The notes: a model not told the origin generated them from the letters alone. DNA of 64,000 nucleotides from Streptomyces sp. XD-27 (GCF_030553055.1 NZ_CP130713.1:4092001-4156000), one strand, 5' to 3'; shown: positions 33,309 through 43,444, counted from the stretch's first letter. A program made the numbers and translations.

Positions 33309-34796
33309 GTGCCGAACGCCAACAATGACAGCCCCAACCCGCAGCCGTCCGAACTGAGCCAGGCGCAGCGCCGTGCCGTCAGCGAGCTCCTGCGGGTGTC
33401 CCCCGTCGCAGACGATCTTGCCCGCCGATTCCAGGAGGCCGGGTTCCGTCTTGCCCTGGTCGGTGGCTCGGTGCGCGATGCGCTGCTCGGCCGGCTCGGC
33501 AACGACCTGGACTTCACCACCGACGCCCGCCCGGAGGACGTGCTCAAGATCGTGCGGCCGTGGGCCGACGCGGTGTGGGAGGTCGGGATCGCCTTCGGCA
33601 CGGTCGGCTGCCGCAAGAAGGCACCCGGCGACAATACGGTCGTCCAGGACTATCAGATCGAGGTCACGACTTATCGGTCGGAGGCCTACGACCGCACCTC
33701 CCGCAAGCCCGAGGTTTCGTACGGCGACTCCATCGAGGACGACCTGGTCCGCCGCGACTTCACCGTCAACGCCATGGCGGTGGCGCTCCCGGAGAAGGAG
33801 TTCATCGACCCCCACAACGGGCTGGAGGACCTGGCCGCGCGGGTGCTGCGGACCCCCGGCACGCCGGAGGAGTCGTTCTCCGACGACCCGCTGCGCATGA
33901 TGCGGGCCGCGCGCTTCGCCGCCCAGCTCGACTTCGAGGTGGCGCCCGAGGTCGTCGCGGCGATGACGTCGATGGCGGACCGGATCGGGATCGTCTCTGC
34001 GGAGCGGGTGCGCGACGAGTTCAACAAGCTGCTTCTGGGCGCCCACCCCCGGAAGGGCCTGAAACTGCTGGTGGACACCGGGCTCGCCGCTCATGTGCTG
34101 CCGGAGCTGCCCGCGCTGCGGCTGGAGCGCGACGAGCACCACCGGCACAAGGATGTGTACGAGCACTCGCTGACCGTGCTGGAACAGGCCATCGACCTGG
34201 AGGACGACGGTCCGGACCTGGTGCTGCGGCTGGCGGCGCTGCTCCACGACATCGGGAAGCCGAAGACGCGTCGCTTCGAGAAGGACGGCCGGGTCTCCTT
34301 CCACCACCACGAGGTGGTGGGCGCGAAGCTGACCAAGTTCCGGATGATGAAGCTCAAGTATCCGAACGACTTGGTCAAGGACGTCGCGCAGCTGGTCGAG
34401 CTGCATCTGCGCTTCCACGGCTACGGCACGGGTGAGTGGACCGACTCGGCTGTGCGCCGGTACGTACGGGACGCCGGCCCGCTGCTGGACCGGCTGCACA
34501 AGCTGACCCGCTCGGACTGCACCACCCGGAACAAGCGCAAGGCGATGGCGCTGTCCCGGGCGTACGACGGGCTCGAGGAGCGCATCGCGCGACTCAAGGA
34601 GAAGGAGCAGCTGGACGCGATCCGGCCTGATCTCGACGGCAACGAGATCATGGAGATCCTGGGCGTGGGGCCGGGGCCGCAGGTCGGCAAGGCGTACAAG
34701 CACCTGCTGGAGCTGCGGCTGGAGCACGGTCCGATGGAGCGGGATGCGGCGGTCGCCGCGCTCAAGGAGTGGTGGGCGGCGCAGCCGCGGGACTGA
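33309..34796 (+). CDS. cca: CCA tRNA nucleotidyltransferase
   Basis: Adds or repairs the 3' CCA of tRNAs. 495 residues, the longer actinobacterial type. Nucleotidyltransferase head has LALVGGSVRDALLGRLGNDLDFTTDA with the catalytic DLD, then RRDFTVNAMA and the RMMRAARFAAQL region; an HD domain follows (LLHDIGKPKTRRF and HHHEVVGA). GTG at 33309 is the start. It diverges from DUF6049/murJ over a 190-bp gap. The encoded tRNA-Ile in this window lacks the full CCA end. Confidence 0.95.
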   Translation: MPNANNDSPNPQPSELSQAQRRAVSELLRVSPVADDLARRFQEAGFRLALVGGSVRDALLGRLGNDLDFTTDARPEDVLKIVRPWADAVWEVGIAFGTVGCRKKAPGDNTVVQDYQIEVTTYRSEAYDRTSRKPEVSYGDSIEDDLVRRDFTVNAMAVALPEKEFIDPHNGLEDLAARVLRTPGTPEESFSDDPLRMMRAARFAAQLDFEVAPEVVAAMTSMADRIGIVSAERVRDEFNKLLLGAHPRKGLKLLVDTGLAAHVLPELPALRLERDEHHRHKDVYEHSLTVLEQAIDLEDDGPDLVLRLAALLHDIGKPKTRRFEKDGRVSFHHHEVVGAKLTKFRMMKLKYPNDLVKDVAQLVELHLRFHGYGTGEWTDSAVRRYVRDAGPLLDRLHKLTRSDCTTRNKRKAMALSRAYDGLEERIARLKEKEQLDAIRPDLDGNEIMEILGVGPGPQVGKAYKHLLELRLEHGPMERDAAVAALKEWWAAQPRD

Positions 34797-34820
34797 CGGC
34801 TGTCGTGCTGTCCGGGGCGT

Positions 34821-34834
34821 GTTTCACGTGAAAC
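34821..34834. other. parS site 6
   Basis: Perfect GTTTCACGTGAAAC between the convergent cca and LppU genes. Confidence 0.97.
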
Positions 34835-34875
34835 ATCGTGCGGACGGGCGCGGGGCTGCATGCAGGGAGGGCGGT

Positions 34876-34889
34876 GTTTCACGTGAAAC
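34876..34889. other. parS site 7
   Basis: Perfect GTTTCACGTGAAAC, 55 bp from site 6, flanked by GCGGT and ACCGC, which lengthens the palindrome to GCGGT...ACCGC. Confidence 0.97.
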
Positions 34890-34919
34890 ACCGCCCCCAT
34901 GGCTGTTCGGGTCGGGCTG

Positions 34920-35351
34920 CTACTTCTTGTTGTTGCCCAGGCAGAGCGTGAACCCGTCGCTGCCTTCCTGCCAGGTGAAGTAGACGACGCTGCCCTGGAC
35001 GCCCTGGCAGGCAAGCTGGCCGATGCTCGTGCCGTCGACCTTCTTGAGCACCTTGTACTTGGCCTTGGCGTCGGTACAGTCCAGCTTCTCGATCTCGGCC
35101 GACTTGCCCATCCCGCCCTTGTTCTGCAGGCAGTCGCCGACGGCCAGCTTCTTGGCTTCTTCTTCGTCGCCCGCGAAGTACGCGCCGATGGCGATGCTGA
35201 CGCCGGCTATCGGGAGCACGACGTTCCTGAGGATCTTCTTCACGTTGCGGCGGGGCGCCGGCGCGGGTGCCGGCGGGAAGGCCGCGGGCCCGGTCGGGGC
35301 GGGGTGCTGCTGCGCGAACGGGTTCTGCCCCTGGGGCGGCGGAGTGGTCAC
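34920..35351 (-). CDS. LppU/SCO3897-type membrane protein
   Basis: 143 residues: a Pro/Gln/Ala-rich cytoplasmic head, a membrane helix (ILRNVVLPIAGVSIAIGAYF) and a small extracytoplasmic domain with four Cys (GDCLQNKG, KLDCTDA, LACQGV, FTLCLGNNK) that probably form two disulfides. I see the LppU-like pattern V/AGDCLQ...DC..AKYKVL. GTG at 35351 has AAGGAC five bases upstream. Function unknown. Confidence 0.75.
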   Translation of the reverse strand: MTTPPPQGQNPFAQQHPAPTGPAAFPPAPAPAPRRNVKKILRNVVLPIAGVSIAIGAYFAGDEEEAKKLAVGDCLQNKGGMGKSAEIEKLDCTDAKAKYKVLKKVDGTSIGQLACQGVQGSVVYFTWQEGSDGFTLCLGNNKK

Positions 35352-35458
35352 TGACGTCCTTCGAACTGAATCATGAGTGGCTGATTGCCGCCCGTAAGGT
35401 ATCCGGGCCCAGGAGCGCTGCGGCAGCCAGCCCGCGTGCTGTGGCCTGGATGTGACCA

Positions 35459-36742
35459 TCAGCGGCGGCGGAAACCGGGGGCAACCACAGCAACTGCCGC
35501 ATAGATGACGGCCACCGTCACCACGAGCACGGCCGACCGGCCGTCAGAAGGCAGCATCAGGGCGGCCACTGCCGCGGCACCGACGAAGGCGCCGTTGAAC
35601 AGGACGTCGTAGAGGGAGAAGATCCGGCCGCGGAACGCGTCGTCGACGGCGGCCTGGACGGCCGTGTCCGTGGCGATCTTCGCGCCCTGGGTGGCGAGGC
35701 CGAGGACGAACGCGGCGACCAGCATCGGTCCGGGCTCGAAGGGCAGTCCGAGGCCGGGTGTGAGGACGGCCGCGGAGGCGCCGCAGGCCACGATCCAGCC
35801 GGAGGTGCCGAGCCGGGACACGGCCCACGGGGTGACGACCGCCGCGGCGAAGAAGCCCGCGCTCGAGAAGGCGACCGCGACCCCGAGCAGGGCGAGTCCC
35901 TCGGACTCGGTGTCGCTCCACGCGTACCGGCAGAGCATGAGCAGCGTCACCGTCAGGGCACCGTAGTTGAAGCGCATCAGGGTCATCGCTGCCAGGGCGC
36001 GGGCGGCGGACGGGCGGTTCCTGAGGTGGCGCAGACCGGCCTGGAGCCCGTGGACGGTGCTGAGCAGGACCGACCGCATCGGCTGGAGTTCGGCGGGCTC
36101 CGGGCCCAGCAGGTCGGGCGGCATCCGCAGGGCGGCCAGCCCGGCGCCCAGGTAGACCCCGGCGCTGAGGAGGACGACCAGGGCGTCCGCGGTCATGTCC
36201 TGGCCCGGGGTGGCGAAGCGCACGAGGAAGGCGAGACCGCCGCCCGCGGTGGCCGCGAGCGTACCCGCGGTCGGCGACAGAGAGTTGGCCATGACGAGCC
36301 GCTCCCGGGTGTCCACCACGCGGGGCAGGGCGGCCGAGAGCCCGGCCAGGATGAACCGGTTGACCGACGTGACGGACAGGGCGGAGGCGTAGAAGAGCCA
36401 GTCGGGGACCTGAACGAGGATCAGCACCGCGGTGCCCGCGGCGAGGCCGCCGCGCAGCAGGTTGCCGAAGAGCAGCACCTGACGGCGGCGCCAGCGGTCC
36501 AGCAGGACCCCGGTGAAGGGGCCGAGAAGCGAGTACGGGAGCAGCAGTACGGCCATGGCGGAGGCGATGGCCGCGGCGGAGGTCTCCTTCTCCGGCGAGA
36601 AGACGACGTAGGTGGCGAGCGCGATCTGGTAGACGCCGTCGGCCAGCTGGGACAGCAGACGGACGGCCAGCAGCCGCCGGAAGTCGCGGAGCCGGAGCAG
36701 CACGCGCAGATCACGTACGACGGGCATGGCGCTCAGCCTCAC
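35459..36742 (-). CDS. MFS transporter
   Basis: About 427 residues with 12 predicted membrane helices. The first loop motif is LLDRWRRRQVLLFGNLLRGG, similar to motif A of drug/proton antiporters, and the start RDLRVLLRLRDFRRLLAVRLLSQ fits the MFS-3 type. The substrate is unknown. GTG at 36742 or ATG at 36727 could start it; GAGG precedes the ATG. Confidence 0.85.
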   Translation of the reverse strand: MRLSAMPVVRDLRVLLRLRDFRRLLAVRLLSQLADGVYQIALATYVVFSPEKETSAAAIASAMAVLLLPYSLLGPFTGVLLDRWRRRQVLLFGNLLRGGLAAGTAVLILVQVPDWLFYASALSVTSVNRFILAGLSAALPRVVDTRERLVMANSLSPTAGTLAATAGGGLAFLVRFATPGQDMTADALVVLLSAGVYLGAGLAALRMPPDLLGPEPAELQPMRSVLLSTVHGLQAGLRHLRNRPSAARALAAMTLMRFNYGALTVTLLMLCRYAWSDTESEGLALLGVAVAFSSAGFFAAAVVTPWAVSRLGTSGWIVACGASAAVLTPGLGLPFEPGPMLVAAFVLGLATQGAKIATDTAVQAAVDDAFRGRIFSLYDVLFNGAFVGAAAVAALMLPSDGRSAVLVVTVAVIYAAVAVVAPGFRRR

Positions 36743-36751
36743 ACAAACGGG

Positions 36752-36782
36752 CAGGTCCCCGGGCGCACGACCCGGGGACCTG
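36752..36782 (-). terminator. ino1 terminator
   Basis: CAGGTCCCCGGG (36752-36763) pairs perfectly with CCCGGGGACCTG (36771-36782), seven-base loop, 24 bp after the ino1 stop and just before the MFS gene. Confidence 0.85.
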
Positions 36783-36806
36783 TGATCAGCAAGTGCGGAG
36801 CGGGCC

Positions 36807-37889
36807 TTAGCGCTCGACCTCGCCCTTGATGAACTTCTCGACGCTCTCGCGGGCCTCGTCGTCGAAGTACTGCACCGGCGGCGACTTCATGAAGTACGAG
36901 GACGCGGAGAGGATCGGGCCACCGATGCCGCGGTCCTTGGCGATCTTCGCGGCGCGCAGGGCGTCGATGATGACACCGGCGGAGTTCGGGGAGTCCCAGA
37001 CCTCCAGCTTGTACTCCAGGTTCAGCGGAACGTCGCCGAACGCACGGCCCTCCAGGCGGACGTACGCCCACTTGCGGTCGTCCAGCCAGGCCACGTAGTC
37101 GGACGGGCCGATGTGGACGTTCTTCTCGCCCAGGTCGCGGTCCGGGATCTGGGAGGTGACGGCCTGCGTCTTGGAGATCTTCTTGGACTCCAGGCGCTCG
37201 CGCTCGAGCATGTTCTTGAAGTCCATGTTGCCGCCGACGTTCAGCTGCATGGTGCGGTCCAGGATGACGCCCCGGTCCTCGAACAGCTTGGCCATCACGC
37301 GGTGCGTGATGGTGGCGCCGACCTGCGACTTGATGTCGTCACCGACGATCGGCACACCGGCCTCGGTGAACTTGTCCGCCCACTCCTTCGTTCCGGCGAT
37401 GAAGACCGGCAGCGCGTTGACGAAGGCGACCTTGGCGTCGATGGCGCACTGGGCGTAGAACTTCGCGGCGTCCTCGGACCCCACCGGCAGGTAGCAGACC
37501 AGAACGTCGACCTGCTTGTCCTTGAGGACCTGGACGACGTCGACGGGAGCCTCGGCCGACTCCTCGATGGTCTCGCGGTAGTACTTGCCCAGACCGTCGA
37601 GGGTGTGGCCGCGCTGCACGGACACACCGGTCGCGGGCACGTCGCAGATCTTGATGGTGTTGTTCTCGCTGGCACCGATGGCGTCCGCGAGGTCGAGGCC
37701 GACCTTCTTCGCGTCGACATCGAAAGCGGCCACGAACTCCACGTCACGGACGTGGTAGTCGCCGAACTGCACGTGCATCAGACCCGGCACGCGGCTGTTC
37801 GGGTCGGCGTCCTTGTAGTACTCGACGCCCTGCACCAGCGACGCGGCGCAGTTGCCCACGCCGACGACGGCTACGCGAACCGAACCCAT
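36807..37889 (-). CDS. ino1: Inositol-3-phosphate synthase
   Basis: Converts glucose 6-phosphate to inositol 3-phosphate, precursor of mycothiol and inositol lipids in actinobacteria. 360 residues with the NAD motif [16 protein letters not shown] at 5-20, [15 protein letters not shown] and [16 protein letters not shown]. It lies 65 bp behind a PadR regulator gene on the same strand, as in other Streptomyces. Confidence 0.96.
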   Translation of the reverse strand: MGSVRVAVVGVGNCAASLVQGVEYYKDADPNSRVPGLMHVQFGDYHVRDVEFVAAFDVDAKKVGLDLADAIGASENNTIKICDVPATGVSVQRGHTLDGLGKYYRETIEESAEAPVDVVQVLKDKQVDVLVCYLPVGSEDAAKFYAQCAIDAKVAFVNALPVFIAGTKEWADKFTEAGVPIVGDDIKSQVGATITHRVMAKLFEDRGVILDRTMQLNVGGNMDFKNMLERERLESKKISKTQAVTSQIPDRDLGEKNVHIGPSDYVAWLDDRKWAYVRLEGRAFGDVPLNLEYKLEVWDSPNSAGVIIDALRAAKIAKDRGIGGPILSASSYFMKSPPVQYFDDEARESVEKFIKGEVER

Positions 37890-37954
37890 TCCGGTTGCTC
37901 CCTGTGTGTACTCGATGAAGCTCTGCGGGAATGCAGAGGCTTGCTTGGCGACTC

Positions 37955-38674
37955 TTACTCGGCGGTGTCATCGGACGGATCCGGCCGGGATCCACCCCGG
38001 TGCCGGGGCAGACCGCCCGTCTCTCCTGACCGGTCCTGATCTCCCGGCCAGTGCTCTCTCCCGGCCCTGGGCCCGGGAGACTCCGGCTGTTCGGCGGTGC
38101 CACGACGCTGGTCCCGCCCGGCCCGCTCGCTCTCGATCAGCTCGTTGAGCCAGCGGACCTCGCGCTCTACCGACTCCATGCCGTGCCGCTGCAGCTCAAG
38201 CGTGTAGTCGTCGAGCCGCTCGCGGGTACGGGCCAGCGAGGCGCGCATCTTCTCCAGGCGCTCCTCCAGACGGCTGCGCCGCCCTTCCAGCACCCGCATC
38301 CGGACATCACGCGAGGTCTGCCCGAAGAAGGCGAAGCGGACGCCGAAGAGCTCGTCGTCCCATGCGTCCGGACCGGTGTGGGAGAGCAACTCCTCGAACC
38401 GCTCCTTGCCCTCGGCCGTCAGCCGGTAGACGATCTTCGCCCGTCGGCCGGCGAGCGTCGCGGCGAGCGCCTCTTCCGGGGCGCTGCCCGGCTCCTCGAT
38501 CAACCAGCCGTTGGCGACCAGTGTCTTAAGGCACGGATAGAGGCTCCCGTAGCTGAACGCGCGGAACACCCCCAGCGAGGTGTTCAGCCGTTTGCGCAGC
38601 TCATAGCCATGCATAGGGGACTCGCGCAGCAGACCGAGGACGGCGAACTCAAGGATGCCGGAGCGCCTGCTCAT
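37955..38674 (-). CDS. PadR family transcriptional regulator
   Basis: 239 residues. An N-terminal winged helix with the PadR core [23 protein letters not shown] and [22 protein letters not shown], then a long coiled-coil-like C-terminal part ([21 protein letters not shown]) and a charged, disordered tail of about 50 residues. The perfect inverted repeat in its own promoter (38714-38734) is the probable operator, so it is likely autoregulated and may control ino1 downstream. Confidence 0.9.
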   Translation of the reverse strand: MSRRSGILEFAVLGLLRESPMHGYELRKRLNTSLGVFRAFSYGSLYPCLKTLVANGWLIEEPGSAPEEALAATLAGRRAKIVYRLTAEGKERFEELLSHTGPDAWDDELFGVRFAFFGQTSRDVRMRVLEGRRSRLEERLEKMRASLARTRERLDDYTLELQRHGMESVEREVRWLNELIESERAGRDQRRGTAEQPESPGPRAGREHWPGDQDRSGETGGLPRHRGGSRPDPSDDTAE

Positions 38675-39052
38675 TCCCCGCCTCCTCGCCGTTTACGTCC
38701 CTTATGCACAACCGATGTATCGACTCGATACATCCAGACGATAGAGCGAGCACTCCTCTGGGACAAGAGGGGCCATGGTGAACGGCGTCACATCGGTGAA
38801 CCTGGGTGAATCGTTGAAGGATTCGTTGTAGTCAACGTGCCTGATTTGGAGTGAAGACGACGGGTCGGCGAGTTTTGACCGTGCGTAGTCTGTTCGCCAT
38901 GCAGACCACCGGGAACCGCGCAACACCACCAGAGGTCTGTGTTCTGGATGCCGTGCGTCCGGACGCGGCTCGCGTCCTGGACGCATGCCGGGGGGACCGG
39001 AAGCCACCTGCCGCCGTCAGGCGCGAGCGCCTGCCCGAGGAGTAGTCGTTCC
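38675..39052. other. padR-PBP divergent intergenic region
   Basis: 378 bp. It holds the PadR operator and, in its right half, a 48-codon open frame (38899-39045, ATG to TAG) ending seven bases before the penicillin-binding protein start, with the GAGGAG of the latter inside its last codons. The frame (MQTTGNRATPPEVCVLDAV) lacks a ribosome binding site; it could be a leaderless leader peptide or chance. Confidence 0.4.
38714..38734. promoter_or_regulatory. Probable PadR operator
   Basis: Perfect inverted repeat GATGTATCGA, one base, TCGATACATC, 40 bp upstream of padR. The ATGTAT...ATACAT arms fit PadR-type operators. Confidence 0.75.
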
Positions 39053-41758
39053 ATGAGCGAGCACCGTCGCAAGCCGCCGCAGCCGCAGGGCGGCGGACGC
39101 GCAGCGGCACGACGCGCCGCGCAGCAGCCGTCCGGCCGCCGTGCAGCGCCACCGAGCAACGCCACCGGTACGGGCGCGGGCCCGCAGGGCGAAGATCGCC
39201 CGTACGGTGGCCGGGCCGAGGCCCGCCGCGCCGCCCAGCGCGGCGGCCGCCGCCGGGCGCCTGTGCCCGATGGCTCCGGCTCCCAGGACGCCGGGCACGG
39301 CTCCGGCGGCCACGGCGGCGGCGGACGGCGCGGCGGAGGAGCCGGCCGTGGCCGCGGCGCCGGGGGCGGCCGCCCCGGCAAGAAGCGCTTCATCGACTAC
39401 CCGCGCGCGGGCAAGACCGGGTTCCGGCGCTGGGTGCCGTCGTGGAAGCTCGTCACCGGCACCTTCCTGTTCTTCGTCATGCTGCTGATGGGCGCGCTGG
39501 GCATCGGGCTGATGCTGGTGGAGGTGCCCACCGCCCAGGCCGCCTCCAGGGTCCAGAAGAACGTCTACTACTGGGCGGACGGCAAGCAGATGGTCGTCTC
39601 CGGCCGCGGTGAGTACAACCGACAGATCGTCCCGCTCACCAAGATCGCCAAATCGATGCAGAACGCGGTGATCGCCGCCGAGAACGAGACCTTCTACGAG
39701 GACTCCGGCGTCGACCCGATGGGTATCGCCCGCGCCGTCGTGAACATGGCCAAGGGCGGCCAGACGCAGAGTGGCTCGACCATCACCCAGCAGTTCGTGA
39801 AGAACACCTACCTGGGCCAGGAGCAGACGATCTCGCGCAAGGCCAGGGAGCTGCTGATCTCCATCAAGGTCGGCGCCACCAAGGACAAGGACTACATCCT
39901 CGCGGGCTACCTCAACACCGCGTACTACGGGCGGGGCGCGTACGGCATCCAGGCCGCGGCCCGCGCGTACTACGACGTCGACGCCGAGAAGCTGAACCCG
40001 AGCCAGAGCGCCTTCCTCGCCGCGACCCTGAACGGCCCGAACCTCTACGACCCGGCCGGCGGCTACGGCGCGGCCGCCAGCAAGGACAAGAACAAGGCAC
40101 GGGCCATGGCGCGCTGGGAGTGGATCCTCAACCGCGAGGTCGAGACCGACCGGCTGGACAGGGCCGACGCCGACATGTGGATCAAGAAGGGCTTCCCGAA
40201 GCCCCGGGCGCCCAAGCCCGCCACCAACAAGGCCGGTCAGATCGGCTACCTCACCGACCTCGCCGACAACTACATCATCGCCAACACCAACATCAGCAAG
40301 GCGGAGCTCGACAAGGGCGGCTACCAGATCCACACCACCTTCGACCGCAAGAAGGTCGCGAGCCTCCAGCGCGCGGTCGAGAAGGTGACCAAGGAGAACA
40401 TCAAGCCGAAGCTGCGCCCTGACAAGGACAAGTACGTCCAGTTCGGCGGCGCCTCGGTGGAGCCCAAGACCGGCAAGATCGTCGCCATCTACGGCGGCAA
40501 GGACGCGCTGGAGCACTACACCAACAACGCCGACTACACCGGTGTCCAGGTGGGCTCCACCTTCAAGCCGTTCGTCCTGGCCGCGGCGATGACCGACGGC
40601 ATCCGCAGCAAGAGCGGCCCGGAGGAGCAGCCGCCCTCGATGCGCACCAGGGTCTCGCCCAAGAGCGTCTACGACGGCGACAACAAACTCACGCTGCGCA
40701 CGTACAAGGGCGACGTCTGGACCGACAAGGACGGCCAGGAGTGGCACCAGCGCAACGACGGTGACGAGAACAGGGGCCCCATCAGCCTGCGCACCGCCAT
40801 GCAGTTCTCGGTGAACACCCCGTACATCCAGCTGGGCATGGACGTCGGTCTGGACAAGGTGCGGACCGCCGCCCTCCGCGCCGGGCTCAGCAAGGACCAG
40901 CTCACCTCGCTGACCCCGACCTTCTCGCTGGGCACCTCGGCGCCGAGCGCCATCCGGCTCGCGGGCGCCTACGCCACCTTCGCCGCCCGGGGCCAGCAGG
41001 CCGACCCGTACTCCGTCGAGTCGATCGAGAAGGACGGCGCGGAGGCCTGGAACCACAAGGACCACGCCAAGCTGGAGAACGCCTTCGACACCGACGTGGC
41101 GGACAACGTCACCGACGTGCTCAAGACGGTGGTGGAGAAGGGGACCGGTACCTCGGCGCAGATCGACCGCCCGGCGGCGGGCAAGACCGGCACCACCGAT
41201 GACAACAGGTCGGCCTGGTTCTCCGGCTACACCCCGCAGCTGTCGACGGCGATCGGCATGTGGCGGGTCAACGACAAGGCCGAGAACCAGAAGTTCCTGT
41301 CCATGTACGGCGTGGGCGGCAAGCCCACGATCCACGGTGCCTCGTTCCCGGCGGAGATCTGGGCCGACTACATGCGCGAGGCGCTGAAGGGCGAGAAGGC
41401 GGAGCCGTTCCCGGTGCCCCAGCCGGTCGGCGACAAGGTCTACGGTGACGGCGCCAGCCCGCCGCCGACGACCACCGAGCCCAGCCGGACCCCGTCCAAG
41501 ACGCCGTCGAAGACCCCGTCGCAGACGCCGTCCCAGACGCCCTCCACCACCCCGTCGACGGACGAGCCCTGCGACCCGTTCGACCCCTCGTGCGACGACA
41601 GCGGTGTGATCGGCGGCGGCAACGGCGGCGAGAACGGCGGCCAGAACGGTGGCCCCGGCGGCGGACCCGGTGGCGGCACCACCGACCCGACCACCGAGCC
41701 GCCGTCGGACGACAGCGGTGGGATCTTCGGCGGGCCCTCCGGCACCTGGAGAGAGTGA
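39053..41758 (+). CDS. Class A penicillin-binding protein (transglycosylase/transpeptidase)
   Basis: Polymerises and cross-links peptidoglycan. 901 residues: a basic Gly/Arg-rich cytoplasmic head (1-130), one membrane helix (132-156), GT51 transglycosylase domain (ENETFYEDSGVDPMGIARA, GGSTITQQFVKNTY), then the transpeptidase domain with the nucleophile Ser in VGSTFKPF, SVNTP and AGKTGTTDDN. The tail carries TPSKTPSKTPSQTPSQ repeats and a Gly/Asn-rich end. ATG at 39053 follows GAGGAG. It precedes the GT87 gene and lies opposite padR-ino1. Confidence 0.94.
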   Translation: MSEHRRKPPQPQGGGRAAARRAAQQPSGRRAAPPSNATGTGAGPQGEDRPYGGRAEARRAAQRGGRRRAPVPDGSGSQDAGHGSGGHGGGGRRGGGAGRGRGAGGGRPGKKRFIDYPRAGKTGFRRWVPSWKLVTGTFLFFVMLLMGALGIGLMLVEVPTAQAASRVQKNVYYWADGKQMVVSGRGEYNRQIVPLTKIAKSMQNAVIAAENETFYEDSGVDPMGIARAVVNMAKGGQTQSGSTITQQFVKNTYLGQEQTISRKARELLISIKVGATKDKDYILAGYLNTAYYGRGAYGIQAAARAYYDVDAEKLNPSQSAFLAATLNGPNLYDPAGGYGAAASKDKNKARAMARWEWILNREVETDRLDRADADMWIKKGFPKPRAPKPATNKAGQIGYLTDLADNYIIANTNISKAELDKGGYQIHTTFDRKKVASLQRAVEKVTKENIKPKLRPDKDKYVQFGGASVEPKTGKIVAIYGGKDALEHYTNNADYTGVQVGSTFKPFVLAAAMTDGIRSKSGPEEQPPSMRTRVSPKSVYDGDNKLTLRTYKGDVWTDKDGQEWHQRNDGDENRGPISLRTAMQFSVNTPYIQLGMDVGLDKVRTAALRAGLSKDQLTSLTPTFSLGTSAPSAIRLAGAYATFAARGQQADPYSVESIEKDGAEAWNHKDHAKLENAFDTDVADNVTDVLKTVVEKGTGTSAQIDRPAAGKTGTTDDNRSAWFSGYTPQLSTAIGMWRVNDKAENQKFLSMYGVGGKPTIHGASFPAEIWADYMREALKGEKAEPFPVPQPVGDKVYGDGASPPPTTTEPSRTPSKTPSKTPSQTPSQTPSTTPSTDEPCDPFDPSCDDSGVIGGGNGGENGGQNGGPGGGPGGGTTDPTTEPPSDDSGGIFGGPSGTWRE

Positions 41759-41788
41759 CCGGCCCCGCCCGCACGACACCCGATCGGC

Positions 41789-41826
41789 CCGCGGCCGCGT
41801 GGAGCACCCGCTCCACGCGGCCGCGG
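41789..41826 (+). terminator. Terminator after the PBP gene
   Basis: Perfect 16-bp stem (41789-41804 with 41811-41826; core GCGGCCGCGTGGAG) and a six-base loop, 30 bp after the stop codon. Confidence 0.8.
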
Positions 41827-41929
41827 CCGCTTTCGCCCTTGCGACGCCCGCGTCCTGCCCGCCACGGCACACGGGCTGCGGGGGTGACTCCCGCTGAGCC
41901 GGTGCGGGACGGTACGGCAGGATGGCCGC

Positions 41930-43444
41930 ATGACGAGCGCGCGTGAGGACTCACAGCCGGTACGCCCGACCGCGGAGGACGAGGTCGCCGCGGCCGGCAG
42001 CGAGCTGTTCGGCGGGCCCGCGGGGCGCCGCGCACGGCTCGGCACCAGCTGGTGGACGCCGGTGCGGATCATCGCGCTGGTCATGATCGGCATGTTCGCG
42101 CTCGGGATGGCGCAGAAGGCGCCCTGCTACGACGGCGGCTGGTTCCAGGGCGCCACCAGCCAGTACACCCACGCCTGCTACTCCGACATCCCGCACCTGT
42201 ACAACGGCCGTGGCTTCGCCCTCGACGTCGTCCCGTACTTCGAGCGCATCCCGGACAGTGTCTCGGGCGGCATGGAGTACCTGGAGTACCCGGTGCTCAC
42301 CGGCCTCTTCATGGAGGTCGCCTCCTGGCTCACGCCGCGGCACGGCAGCATCCAGGACCGCGAGCAGGTCTTCTGGATGGTCAACGCGGGCATGCTGATG
42401 GCCTGCGCCGCCGTCATCGCCGTCTGCGTCGCGCGTACGCACCGCCGCCGCCCCTGGGACGGGCTGCTCGTCGCCCTCGCCCCGGCCTTCGCGCTCACCG
42501 CCACCATCAACTGGGACCTGTTCGCCGTCGCGCTGACGGCCGCCGCGATGCTCATGTGGTCGCGTGGCCGGGCGCTCGCCGCGGGCATCCTCATCGGGCT
42601 GGCCACCGCCGCCAAGCTCTACCCGGTGCTGCTGCTCGGCGTCCTGTTCCTGCTGTGCCTGCGGGCGGGGCGGCTGCGGGCCTTCGGCTCCGCCGCGGCC
42701 GGCGCGGCGGGTGCGTGGCTGGCGGTGAACCTGCCGGTGATGATCAGCACCAGCGGGGGGCTGCACATCCGCGAGGGATGGCAGAAGTTCTACTCCTTCA
42801 GCGAGGAGCGGCCGGTCGACTTCGGCTCGGTCTGGCTGATCATCTCCCAGCGCACCGGTGATCCGCTCACCGACGTCAACACGTACGCCACCGCCCTGAT
42901 GGTCCTCTCCTGCGCCGGGATCGTGGCGCTCGCGCTGTGCGCGCCGCGCCGCCCGCGCTTCGCGCAACTGGCGTTCCTGGTGGTCGCGGCGTTCATCCTG
43001 ACCAACAAGGTCTACTCGCCGCAGTACGTGCTGTGGCTGGTGCCGCTGGCGGCGCTGGCCAGGCCCAAGTGGCGTGACTTCCTGATCTGGCAGGCCTGCG
43101 AGGTCGTCTACTTCGTCGGGATCTGGATGTACCTGGCCTACACCTCGGGCGAGTCCGCCCACCGGGGGCTTCCGCCGGAGGGGTACCAGCTGGCGATCGC
43201 CGTCCACCTGCTGGGCACGCTGTACCTGTGCGCGGTGGTGGTGCGCGACGCGCTGATGCCGCAGCGGGACGTGGTCCGCCGGGACGGCTCGGACGACCCC
43301 TCGGGCGGGGTGCTCGATCAGGCGCCGGATGTGTTCGTCCTCGGCGCGGCACGCGACGGGCTGGACGAGCACCGGCAGGACGGTCTGTACGCGCGCCCGC
43401 AGGAGGGCCCGTACGCACAGCAGGGCCCGGAGCCGCTCGCCTAG
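41930..43444 (+). CDS. GT87-type polyprenyl-phosphate-dependent glycosyltransferase
   Basis: 504-residue polytopic protein with about 11 membrane helices. A large first extracytoplasmic loop (CYDGGWFQGATSQYTHACYSDIPHLYNGRGFALDVVPYFER) contains the acidic pair expected of GT-C enzymes, and ATAAKLYPVLLLG with the charged AKLYP motif marks family 87. It probably transfers mannose or a related sugar from a polyprenyl carrier outside the membrane; acceptor unknown. The tail is cytoplasmic and acidic. Its stop codon lies in the loop of a strong terminator. Confidence 0.82.
   Translation: MTSAREDSQPVRPTAEDEVAAAGSELFGGPAGRRARLGTSWWTPVRIIALVMIGMFALGMAQKAPCYDGGWFQGATSQYTHACYSDIPHLYNGRGFALDVVPYFERIPDSVSGGMEYLEYPVLTGLFMEVASWLTPRHGSIQDREQVFWMVNAGMLMACAAVIAVCVARTHRRRPWDGLLVALAPAFALTATINWDLFAVALTAAAMLMWSRGRALAAGILIGLATAAKLYPVLLLGVLFLLCLRAGRLRAFGSAAAGAAGAWLAVNLPVMISTSGGLHIREGWQKFYSFSEERPVDFGSVWLIISQRTGDPLTDVNTYATALMVLSCAGIVALALCAPRRPRFAQLAFLVVAAFILTNKVYSPQYVLWLVPLAALARPKWRDFLIWQACEVVYFVGIWMYLAYTSGESAHRGLPPEGYQLAIAVHLLGTLYLCAVVVRDALMPQRDVVRRDGSDDPSGGVLDQAPDVFVLGAARDGLDEHRQDGLYARPQEGPYAQQGPEPLA

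Noticed and set aside
39017..41872. Long minus-strand open frame opposite the PBP
   Set aside because: Shadow of a gene with full PBP motifs.
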